Below are positions 57,314 through 64,000 of a stretch of 64,000 nt of DNA, one piece after another. This DNA is from VRUE01 sp963720805 (lineage in GTDB: Bacteria; Actinomycetota; Thermoleophilia; Solirubrobacterales; 70-9): positions 291,290 through 355,289 of the forward strand of contig CAVRGT010000010.1 of assembly GCA_963720805.1 (NCBI GenBank), read 5' to 3'. Positions within the stretch are counted from its first letter, which is position 1. Every line of letters starts with the position of its first letter. The position numbers and the translations under genes were made by a program. The notes beneath the pieces were generated by a model. That model ran no database searches. It had not been told where the DNA came from and saw nothing but the letters and a program-made list of their open reading frames with translations.

Positions 57314-57723
57314 GCTCGCTCGTCCTCTCGCTGGTCGAGGTCGACGAGGACTTCCTCGCAGGCGTCGAGGCCGAGCTGGAAGCGGGCGTTGGTCTCGGCG
57401 TCGGCTTCTTTGGACTCGCGCTCGGTGCCCGACTCCAAGAGCACCTTTTCGGCCTCGCCGTGCAGGCGCTTCAGCACTTCCATCAGGTCATGCGCCGGCA
57501 TCGTCAGCTCGAAGGCCTCGCGGTCTTCGCTCGGCCGCCAGCCGATGTCGGCGAGCAGGCGGAAGTCTTCGCCGAACTCGATACCGAGCCGCTCGGCGGT
57601 GGCGAAGTCCTCGTTCTCCTCCAGCGCGATCCAGACGTCGCCGATCCCGCCGAGGTGGTTGCGGACCAGCTCGTAGAGACCGTCTCGCTGGTCGCGGTCG
57701 ATCGTCGCGGTGATGCTGGGCAT
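57310..57723 (-). CDS. Acidic protein of unknown function (element-borne)
   Basis: 137 residues, intact, very acidic. MPSITATIDRDQRDGLYELV, NHLGGIGDVWIALEENEDFA, LLADIGWRPSEDREAFELTM and a helical C-terminus (LMEVLKRLHGEAEKVLLESG, LDACEEVLVDLDQRED). I do not recognise a family. It leads the small operon of regulators, with stop-start overlap, so it may be a regulator partner or modifier. Confidence 0.7.
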   Translation of the reverse strand: MPSITATIDRDQRDGLYELVRNHLGGIGDVWIALEENEDFATAERLGIEFGEDFRLLADIGWRPSEDREAFELTMPAHDLMEVLKRLHGEAEKVLLESGTERESKEADAETNARFQLGLDACEEVLVDLDQREDERA

Positions 57724-58089
57724 GGCGCCCCCTTTCGGTAGGGCACCGAAGAGCCGCCTCAGATCAGGGCCGGCGATCTACCCGAGCACCCGAAGTGCTC
57801 TGGGAGAATCGGTCGCGCATCGAAGGATGGTTCTTCGGTGCCGGGCCCCGGGGCGTTGTCGCGTCGCCGGGGCCGCTATGTCTTGGTCGCGGCTGACGTT
57901 AGCTCTGCTGCGGCCATGAAGCGAGCCGATTAGCGGGGATGCGCGGGGATGCCTCTCGAGCCCCGCCTGTGGCTGCCGCTCGCCCTGCTGGACTCACATC
58001 CGGACCTGCTGAGACTTTGACGGTTCCGGAGCGACCCCAGATCGGGGCCTATAGGGTCACTTAACCAAGGCCGAAAGTGTCCATCGTGG
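57724..58089. promoter_or_regulatory. Divergent intergenic region before the KAP gene
   Basis: No gene seen. Hairpins: GAGCAC/GTGCTC around 57784-57800, GGCCCCGG/CCGGGGCC at 57844-57851 and 57867-57874, and CCCC/GGGG just before TATAGG at 58050. CGAAAGTG at 58072-58079 also occurs in the direct repeat at 56022-56029, so both may be bound by the same regulator. Confidence 0.4.
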
Positions 58090-61000
58090 ATGCGCTCGGG
58101 CAACGGCTATCAAATTGCAATGGCAGCACCGCTAGCAAAGGGAGAGTACATCGAGGATCGCTCGATCGATGACGCGAGCGAGGACTCCTTTCGCCACGCG
58201 GATGTCGTCGCCGAGCTCGCCGACCTAGCCCTCAAAGGCCCGGCACCGAGCAACATCGCACTCTTCGCCCCGTGGGGCACGGGCAAGTCGGGAATCGCAA
58301 AACTCCTCGAACCACGAATCGAGAAAGCCGACCAGCGCTTCGTCTACTTCGACGCCTTCAAGCATCGCAAAACGCCACTACGACGCAGTTTCTTGCGGAC
58401 CGTCGTCCGCAAGCTCGACTCAGGCTCACTTGCTTCCGTCGACACGAAGCTCTACGGCGAGCGCACCACCCAAACTCTCAACAAATCCGACAAGAAGAGG
58501 CTTTTCTGGATGATTGTCGGCGGGGTGCTCGGCGCCCTTGTGATCGCGGGGCTTGTGAGCCTGGGCCTTAGCAAGCTTCACCCCGGGCCGTTTGACGAGG
58601 ACTTCCCCGGTCTCTTCGCCAAGACCAGCGGGGTTCTCGCTCTCGTCGGTGGCTTGATTGGTGTTGCCCTCACCTCCCTTGTCAACGGTTACTCGGTCAC
58701 GAGGACGAGCACGCCCGTCGCCGAGGACGATGAGTTCGAGCGCGAGTTCAAGAGTCTCGTCGATGGGCCAAAGCGGGTGGTGGTCTTTGTTGACGAGCTC
58801 GATCGCTGTTCGGCCGATGACGTGGTCGAGGCCCTAGAGACGATGCGGATCTTCCTCGAGACGACGAACTGCGTCTTCGTCGTCGCGATTGACCAGCAAT
58901 CCCTCGAGCAGGCGCTGCGCCGAAAGGCTCGCCAGGAGACTCCCGTCGATGAGACCCATCCCTACTTCAGCTCGGCGGGCTCCTACATCGACAAGATCTT
59001 CCAGTACCAGGTTGCGCTCCCGCCCCTGCGCTCGCGTGACATGGAGGGCTTCGTAAGAGAGCTCGTTGCTGATCGGCCGGGTCTGTGGAAAGACCTAGGG
59101 GATCGGGATGAACTCCAGGATGTGATCGGGGCACTGGCTCCGACCCACGTCACGAGCCCGCGTCGAATCAAGGTGCTTCTCAACTCGTTTGTGATGGCCT
59201 ACCACCTCGCCGCAAAGCGAATCGCCGCAGACAAGATGAGCCCGCTCGATGGTCGTGCCGCCGCGCTCGCGAAGCTTGTCTGCCTGCGTACCGAGTTCCC
59301 GCTTTTCGCTGAAGAGCTTGACCGTTACCCGCAGTTGCCCAAGGCGATCCTCGCTCAGGATCGCAACGAGGAGGAGGACGACGGCCTCGTCCGCAAGGCG
59401 CCGGAAACCTGGAAGCGTGCAACCGAATTCCGGGAAGGGAAGCTGCCGTTGGTCCCGTTGTTGTTTCGCCGGAGTGCTGTGGCTAGCGTCGACGGCCAGG
59501 GCGCCGATGTGCAGAAGGTTGAGGAAACGGTCAACGATAGGCATCTCGACAACTTGCTCGGCTACCTGCGGCGAGTCGAGCCGCTACCCGGGGTCACCCG
59601 GGATCTCGTTTATCTCCACAGCGCAGCTCCCTCGGGCATCAACCTGGAGCCGCTGACCGCTGACCGGGTCGAAGAAGCGGCCCGCGATGGCTCGGCTGAG
59701 CGGATCAAAGAACTGCTCAAAGACGCAGACCAAGCAGCGGGTGACGTGATCCGGCTACTGACCTCGATCCTTACGGCGGCCGAGCCTGGATCCCTTGGCG
59801 CGACTAACGCGACCCACGTCCTATTGGAAGCCTGTGAGCTCACTCCAAAGCTCGACCCCGCTCGCATTGATGATGCGGCGGACGAGATCATTCGCCAGCG
59901 CGGCGGACGAGACCTAGAGGATCGGGACCTGGCCCAAGCAGTCGGACTCTCCGTCCGGGCGAGCGCCCGGCGCGGGGCCTCCCTGATCGAACTTGTGGCG
60001 AAAAACGAGAATCTCCTCTTCACCCCGCTGGCGAGGATCCGGCTGATCCGAGAGTTCGCGAGACTCCAAAGCGCCGCTCGCTCGCTCGCCTCACAAGCGG
60101 CAAGCAGGGCGATAAGAGACGAACAGAAAGATGCACTAACCGAGGTCGTCGAGCTTGACGGCGCCGTTCAGACTGAACTGATGGAAGCGGCCAACCCGGC
60201 GATCAAGCAGCTATTCGAGCAAGAGGTTGCAAGGGCAAAAACCGAAGCCGAGGAGAGTGCGGAGGCACCGGAGGGCGAGCCGCAGCCTCAGGTCGACCCA
60301 GCGAACGAGGTCGCGGCGCTGTGGAAGCCGCCGCTGGAATCAGCTCTCGATCTGTTTGTCGAGCGTGCACCTATGGCGGCTATCCAGCTTGCATCCGCGG
60401 GCCTGACCCTGAACCGTCGCGACCTCAGCGACGCCGTGGGAGAGCGGCTCGATGCCCTGGCTCCCGTTGGGGACGGGCGACTGCGCCGCCTAGCGCTAGC
60501 GAAGGCGGGCGATCGTCCGCTTGCTCGACGTCGCAATTGGTTGGCGCCGCTAGCCGCCGGGGAGATGGATGCTCACACGACGCAGCGTCTGAGTGCCGTT
60601 GCCACCGTGACCTGGAACGATGCCATCGATGAGAACCTTGAGGACGCCGAGAGTCTTGACGCTGCACTCCAAGAGATAGAGCGTCTGGCCTCGCCTGAGG
60701 ACTCGATAGACACGGCTCCGCTCGACAAGGCAATCGCTGAGTCTCTTCAAGCCGAGGCAGTAGATGAACCGGCTTCGCAGCGGTTGGAGCTTGCCGCGAA
60801 AATCGCCGATCGCTTCGTCCGGGGCGGCCTCGCCGACCAGGAGAAGACTGCCTCGCAGCTGGCGAGCGCCTTTGCCGGCGCGCTCTCTGTCGTTCCCGGC
60901 GGCGACGCGAACGGTCGGCCCAACCTCTCACGAGCATTGGCGGTAATCGGCCCGCAACTTCGAGAGGCTGATGAGGACTCGCTTCGCTCGTTGCTTCAGC

Positions 61001-62127
61001 ACGCAGAGAGCTCAGCCGCCGAAACACTTGGTCCACTCCGGGTCGAAGCGATGGTTGTTGCGGCTAGCGCCCTCCACGAGCAGGGTGTCGAGTTTGACCC
61101 TGACCCAGTTCAGGAAGCAGTCGTCGCGCAGATCGAATCCACCCCGGAACGCGCGATTGATGCCGTGGTCGCCTGGATTAGCAGCGGCGCGCACGTTGCG
61201 CGCCAGCTTTGGGCGCTGCTCGGGCCGTACTGGTCGGGTGAGATCCCAGCGACAGTGCGCCAGGCGGCGATGGCTGCGGCGCAGAAGCTCGGCGACGATG
61301 AACACCAGGAGCTCGCAGGCCTTGCCTTCGACCGCGTCTTTGCCGACGGTGTGCCGGCACCTTCCAACTGGGAGGCAATCGATCTGCGGGGCCTGCCGGC
61401 GGGCTGGGTTATCGACGAGCTCGCGGAGAGGTCGAAGAGGGAAGGTTTCGACGAATCCAGCTGGCGGGTGATCCTTGAGATCTGTAAGCAGTTGACGAGC
61501 GGTGTCGCTGAGATCCAGCGGCGAATCGGCGAGGAGCTCCTGCTGCCGCTTGCCTCCCGTGACGACGATGGCTTCCGGTTGGCCGTCGATCACCTCGGCT
61601 TGGTCGGCAAAGGAAAAAATGGTCAGGCGGTTATCGAGTCACTCTCCGAGCTAGCCAATACCGACGAACGGAAGCAACTTCTTAGCCGCCAGCTCGGCGA
61701 AGATGAGGGTCTTGTCAAGTCGCTCGCCAAGAGCTTGCGCAAGACGATCTTCGGGAGTTCGTCGATTCCGCCGAGGCCCAGTCCAAAGCCTGAGGAACCC
61801 GAGCGCAAGCCTCCGGGCGTAGAGCTGCAGGAATTGCTCGAAACCACGGTCGCCCAGGTAAAAGACGCCCCCGACATGGACGAAAAGGTGGCACTCGTTA
61901 AGCCGCTTTTGCACAGACGGCTGGAAGACCTGCGCGAAAAAGGCCAGACAACGTTCCAATGGCCGGAATTGATCGAGCCGTTCCCATCGGGTGACGGGGT
62001 TCACAGGGCCCTGACGAAAGCCTTTCGGAACATCAGGCAAAGCGGGGAGATTGCTTGCACCGTCGATCCAGAGCCAGGGCCAGACGAGGGGTTCGGGGAT
62101 GGAAAGATCATCCGCTTGGAGTCCTGA
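58090..62127 (+). CDS. Large KAP-family P-loop NTPase
   Basis: 1345 residues with no frame break. Walker A APWGTGKSG (60-68), then two close membrane helices between Walker A and B (about 139-160 and 179-201), the KAP hallmark, and Walker B VVVFVDELDRC (D235, E236) followed by ADDVVEALETMRIFLE and AIDQQSLEQAL. The remaining ~900 residues are acidic, helical and repeat-like (many E-A-L and A-A-E units, as in HEAT-type scaffolds), ending in a Pro-rich hinge and a small domain. KAP NTPases include phage-exclusion proteins, and this one sits on a mobile element, so antiviral defence is a fair inference. ATG 58120 is an alternative start. Confidence 0.87.
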   Translation: MRSGNGYQIAMAAPLAKGEYIEDRSIDDASEDSFRHADVVAELADLALKGPAPSNIALFAPWGTGKSGIAKLLEPRIEKADQRFVYFDAFKHRKTPLRRSFLRTVVRKLDSGSLASVDTKLYGERTTQTLNKSDKKRLFWMIVGGVLGALVIAGLVSLGLSKLHPGPFDEDFPGLFAKTSGVLALVGGLIGVALTSLVNGYSVTRTSTPVAEDDEFEREFKSLVDGPKRVVVFVDELDRCSADDVVEALETMRIFLETTNCVFVVAIDQQSLEQALRRKARQETPVDETHPYFSSAGSYIDKIFQYQVALPPLRSRDMEGFVRELVADRPGLWKDLGDRDELQDVIGALAPTHVTSPRRIKVLLNSFVMAYHLAAKRIAADKMSPLDGRAAALAKLVCLRTEFPLFAEELDRYPQLPKAILAQDRNEEEDDGLVRKAPETWKRATEFREGKLPLVPLLFRRSAVASVDGQGADVQKVEETVNDRHLDNLLGYLRRVEPLPGVTRDLVYLHSAAPSGINLEPLTADRVEEAARDGSAERIKELLKDADQAAGDVIRLLTSILTAAEPGSLGATNATHVLLEACELTPKLDPARIDDAADEIIRQRGGRDLEDRDLAQAVGLSVRASARRGASLIELVAKNENLLFTPLARIRLIREFARLQSAARSLASQAASRAIRDEQKDALTEVVELDGAVQTELMEAANPAIKQLFEQEVARAKTEAEESAEAPEGEPQPQVDPANEVAALWKPPLESALDLFVERAPMAAIQLASAGLTLNRRDLSDAVGERLDALAPVGDGRLRRLALAKAGDRPLARRRNWLAPLAAGEMDAHTTQRLSAVATVTWNDAIDENLEDAESLDAALQEIERLASPEDSIDTAPLDKAIAESLQAEAVDEPASQRLELAAKIADRFVRGGLADQEKTASQLASAFAGALSVVPGGDANGRPNLSRALAVIGPQLREADEDSLRSLLQHAESSAAETLGPLRVEAMVVAASALHEQGVEFDPDPVQEAVVAQIESTPERAIDAVVAWISSGAHVARQLWALLGPYWSGEIPATVRQAAMAAAQKLGDDEHQELAGLAFDRVFADGVPAPSNWEAIDLRGLPAGWVIDELAERSKREGFDESSWRVILEICKQLTSGVAEIQRRIGEELLLPLASRDDDGFRLAVDHLGLVGKGKNGQAVIESLSELANTDERKQLLSRQLGEDEGLVKSLAKSLRKTIFGSSSIPPRPSPKPEEPERKPPGVELQELLETTVAQVKDAPDMDEKVALVKPLLHRRLEDLREKGQTTFQWPELIEPFPSGDGVHRALTKAFRNIRQSGEIACTVDPEPGPDEGFGDGKIIRLES

Positions 62128-62938
62128 TTTTTTCGACCTCGCGGAAGAGCTTTGCGATTCGGGGGTTCGCGGTCTCTTCGTTGACCCTGACGTAGTATGT
62201 GTGCCCAGCCCGAACATCGATCGCGGGCTCGGCGTAGATCACATCGAAGCAGCCTTTGAACGGGCTCTTAGCGGAGAGGACTTCGTACCAGCACTTCGTG
62301 AGCTGGTGCAGGCGCTGGAACTCAGTCTTGGTAATGCGGATCGTGAGGCGCTGGCCCTCCATTTTGACGCTGCCGCGGTCAAGGACCTGACTCGTACGCT
62401 TGCGTCGCGTCCGGGCCGGGGTCAGCTGCCGGTCCGGAGCGGTCCTGGCGGCCTGCTTGGCGAGCTTGTCGACGGCTTTGGTTCGCGGACTCTTCTTCCC
62501 CTTGACCCAGCGGATCTCGACACGCTTCCCCCGTCGGTCGGCTTTGAGGATCAGGCGAACGAGATCCTTCCACTGAGCGGCGTTGTCGACCGGAGCGCCG
62601 TTTCGCTTCGTCCAGCCGTTCTTTGACCAAGTGAAGAGCGCGGTCGCGTAGTTGTCGACAACGTAGAGGGAGTCGCTGAAGATGATGATCTTGCGGTAGC
62701 GGCGGGGGTCGAAGTGGGGATTCTGGGCGGTGGCCAAGCGAAGCGCTTCAACGCAAGCCTGCAGCTCCATCTGGTTGTTGGTTGCGCCCATGAAGCCGGA
62801 CGTGGGCGGCTCGTAGCTCTCTTCTTCCCCATCGGAATTGAGCAGGACGAAGATGATCCCCGTGCCGCCACGGCGCGGGCCGGGAAGCATCGAGCCGTCG
62901 GTGTAGATGTTGAGGGCTCCTTCCTCGGGATACTCCAC
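62108..62938 (-). CDS. RNase HI with extra C-terminal domain
   Basis: 276 residues. The N-terminal 165 form RNase HI: NIYTDGSML (D14), ATNNQMELQACVEAL (E58), IIFSDSLYVVDNY (D89) and TKAVDKLAKQA (D157), so the DEDD metal site is complete. The usual His in the last loop (VKGH) is replaced (WVKGKKS). The last ~110 residues (MEGQRLTIRITKTEFQRLHQ, YYVRVNEETANPRIAKLFRE) are an added domain I do not recognise. Its stop overlaps the KAP stop by 20 bases, convergent. Confidence 0.85.
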   Translation of the reverse strand: MEYPEEGALNIYTDGSMLPGPRRGGTGIIFVLLNSDGEEESYEPPTSGFMGATNNQMELQACVEALRLATAQNPHFDPRRYRKIIIFSDSLYVVDNYATALFTWSKNGWTKRNGAPVDNAAQWKDLVRLILKADRRGKRVEIRWVKGKKSPRTKAVDKLAKQAARTAPDRQLTPARTRRKRTSQVLDRGSVKMEGQRLTIRITKTEFQRLHQLTKCWYEVLSAKSPFKGCFDVIYAEPAIDVRAGHTYYVRVNEETANPRIAKLFREVEKIRTPSG

Positions 62939-63004
62939 ATCAGCAGACTGTACGTGCGATGCCCATCTCCTTGAGCCCCTCCCGGCAGCCGCCGCTGATC
63001 AGCC

Positions 63005-63562
63005 CTAGGGCTGATGGTTCTCGGCTCGGGGATCACCCGGGAGTGACTCCCAGGTCTGCTCTTCGATCAGCACCGGCTGTTCGCCTTCCGGCAGCCGGTC
63101 TTCGAAGATCGCCAGGGTCTCGCCGAGGCCACCGGCGGCCGGGGCGATGATGCCGTGCAGGCCGAGCTCGTGCGCGGCCTCGCCGATGCGGTGGCATGTC
63201 CCGTAGTCACCGACCTCGCTGCACAAGTCGGTGATCGTTAGGCCGGCCGCGTCGCAGCTCGCTCCATCGCGCAGGTCCAGCACGCTGGTGATCTTGATCT
63301 CGCACGTGACCAGGTGGCGGGGGCCGACCATCTGCGGCTGCATGCCCTCCACCGTCTCGACCAGGTGGCGGTAGGCCTCGACGATCACCGAGTCGGTTGG
63401 CCGCCCCAGGTACAGGACGGGATAGGCGCCCTCCGGACCCCAACGGCCCCCGGAGCGGCTACCGCGGAGCGGTTCCTGACGCGGCGAGACGTGGCGCTGA
63501 AAGCGGCCCGCGACCGTGGCCGTGCCTGCGCGCGACACCGCAGCGGCGATGTCGCGCGCCAC
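63005..63562 (-). CDS. RES-domain toxin
   Basis: 185 residues. The RES fold is shown by SGGRWGPEGAYPVLYLGRPT (conserved Arg and Gly), DSVIVEAYRHLVE (Glu) and a late ETLAIF segment. RES toxins break down NAD+ or modify proteins with ADP-ribose, stopping growth when free of antitoxin. GTG 63562 follows 2 bases after the antitoxin stop. Tail is acidic/Pro-rich (GEQPVLIEEQTWESLPGD). Confidence 0.85.
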   Translation of the reverse strand: MARDIAAAVSRAGTATVAGRFQRHVSPRQEPLRGSRSGGRWGPEGAYPVLYLGRPTDSVIVEAYRHLVETVEGMQPQMVGPRHLVTCEIKITSVLDLRDGASCDAAGLTITDLCSEVGDYGTCHRIGEAAHELGLHGIIAPAAGGLGETLAIFEDRLPEGEQPVLIEEQTWESLPGDPRAENHQP

Positions 63563-63564
63563 TC

Positions 63565-63921
63565 CTACATCGCCCCTGCGCTGAGGCGTTCGATGGCGGC
63601 GAGCACTCGCTCGAACTGGCCCGCGGCGAGCAGGTCGATCGGCTTCTCGCCGCCCAGGTCGCGGTTGCGGCCGTGAATCCAGATGTCGGTGCCCTCGGCG
63701 GTGTAGACGTCGCGCAGTCGCTCCAGGATGTAGTGCAGCTCCAGCAGTCGATCTTTCGCTTCGCCTTGGGGCCGGTGGGTGCCGGCGGCCCAGTGTTGGA
63801 CCTGTCGGGTCTTGACGCCGGTGATTGTCGCCAGCTCGGCGTTGTTCAAAACGCCGCCTCGCAGATCGTCGACGAGGTGGGCGTAGAGGCCAGCGGTAGG
63901 GGGTGCTTGGGTTGCCTGCAT
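63565..63921 (-). CDS. Xre/ParS-MbcA-type antitoxin
   Basis: 118 residues from ATG 63921. Helix-turn-helix NNAELATITGVKTRQVQHWAAG, then LLELHYILERLRDVYTAEGT and the toxin-binding end EKPIDLLAAGQFERVLAAIERL. This is the partner type of RES toxins and it precedes the toxin gene, as expected. It should neutralise the toxin and repress the operon through the repeats just upstream. Confidence 0.87.
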   Translation of the reverse strand: MQATQAPPTAGLYAHLVDDLRGGVLNNAELATITGVKTRQVQHWAAGTHRPQGEAKDRLLELHYILERLRDVYTAEGTDIWIHGRNRDLGGEKPIDLLAAGQFERVLAAIERLSAGAM

Positions 63922-63930
63922 GACACCCGC

Positions 63931-63972
63931 ATCATAGCGGAAGACAGCACGTCAAACAACGCCCTAAACAAC
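63931..63972 (-). promoter_or_regulatory. Promoter and direct-repeat operator of the Xre-RES pair
   Basis: Minus strand: TTGTTT (63954-63959), 17 bases, TATGAT (63931-63936), a good sigma-70-like promoter. GTTGTTT is repeated 12 bases apart (63954-63960 and 63966-63972), overlapping the -35 box, so the antitoxin could block it. The start codon is only about 10 bases past the -10 box, so the message should be almost leaderless. Confidence 0.6.
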
Positions 63973-64000
63973 ATGTCCTCAACTCCCCCGTCTACCTTGC

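Larger units (their letters stand above)
50409..64000. mobile_element. Integrative element at tRNA-Asp, right end outside window
   Basis: From the 3' end of tRNA-Asp to the window edge lie a large serine recombinase, a replication-relaxation protein, a VirD4/TraD-like coupling ATPase, two Xre regulators, a winged-helix protein, a KAP NTPase, an RNase H and an Xre-RES toxin-antitoxin pair. Backbone repeats of families P and H are absent from it. No second copy of the tRNA end is seen before 64000, and no mating-pore genes are seen, so the element continues to the right or is mobilised by another one. Confidence 0.75.

Noticed and set aside
63922..64000. Right end of the integrative element
   Set aside because: TGACACCCGC at 63921 only partly resembles the att-like repeat and lacks the tRNA-Asp 3' sequence.

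Overview
The window is GC-rich bacterial chromosome with short intergenic gaps and many GTGA/ATGA stop-start overlaps. The gene set suggests a Gram-positive actinobacterium, probably of the Thermoleophilia/Solirubrobacterales type: dnaK-grpE-dnaJ-hspR-clpB in one operon, a phosphatidylinositol pathway (inositol-phosphate synthase next to a CDP-alcohol phosphotransferase), an F420-type LLM oxidoreductase, and a family-4 uracil-DNA glycosylase. The lineage is my inference; no rRNA lies in the window.

Layout. 0-7.6 kb: purine genes purC (cut by the left edge), purB, purE and purD, with a cytochrome P450, a class III nucleotide cyclase and a VapBC-type toxin-antitoxin pair between them. 7.7-10.3 kb: a lytic transglycosylase/NlpC-P60 gene and a TcpC/VirB8-like gene, both badly frame-disrupted. 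10.3-17 kb: the chaperone operon. 17-29 kb: DNA repair (nth, uracil-DNA glycosylase), phosphatidylinositol synthesis, RlmD-like rRNA methylase and nucleases. 29-33.2 kb: intact argF-lgt-prmC-lysS run. 33-46.5 kb: two SDRs, tRNA-Val, tandem secreted paralogues, MpaB-like oxygenase, FtsH-like protease, FHA regulator, and a lipid-modification operon (FAD oxidoreductase, DUF1365, CFA synthase, hydrolase). 46.5-50.3 kb: secreted envelope enzymes. From tRNA-Asp (50.3 kb) to the right edge: an integrative element with a large serine recombinase running into the tRNA, a replication-relaxation protein, a VirD4/TraD-like coupling ATPase, several regulators, and cargo made of a 1345-residue KAP P-loop NTPase, an RNase HI with an extra C-terminal domain, and an Xre-RES toxin-antitoxin pair. 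Its right end is outside the window.

Two families of small palindromic repeats occur only in the backbone. Family P has five copies with an exactly 39-nt core. One copy sits in frame inside a nuclease gene and another ends dnaJ. Family H has four long hairpins, plus one short coreless relative; their stems change in a compensated way between copies and their cores carry a conserved inner stem. H copies supply the last codons and stop codons of lysS and of an LLM oxidoreductase gene. These repeats are the most novel structure I see, with the KAP/RNase H cargo second.

A caution: more than 20 genes, including dnaK, dnaJ, grpE, clpB and purD, are interrupted by one-base indels, often in homopolymers. 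I read these as sequence or assembly errors, not real pseudogenes, and I give the coordinates of the whole gene in such cases.
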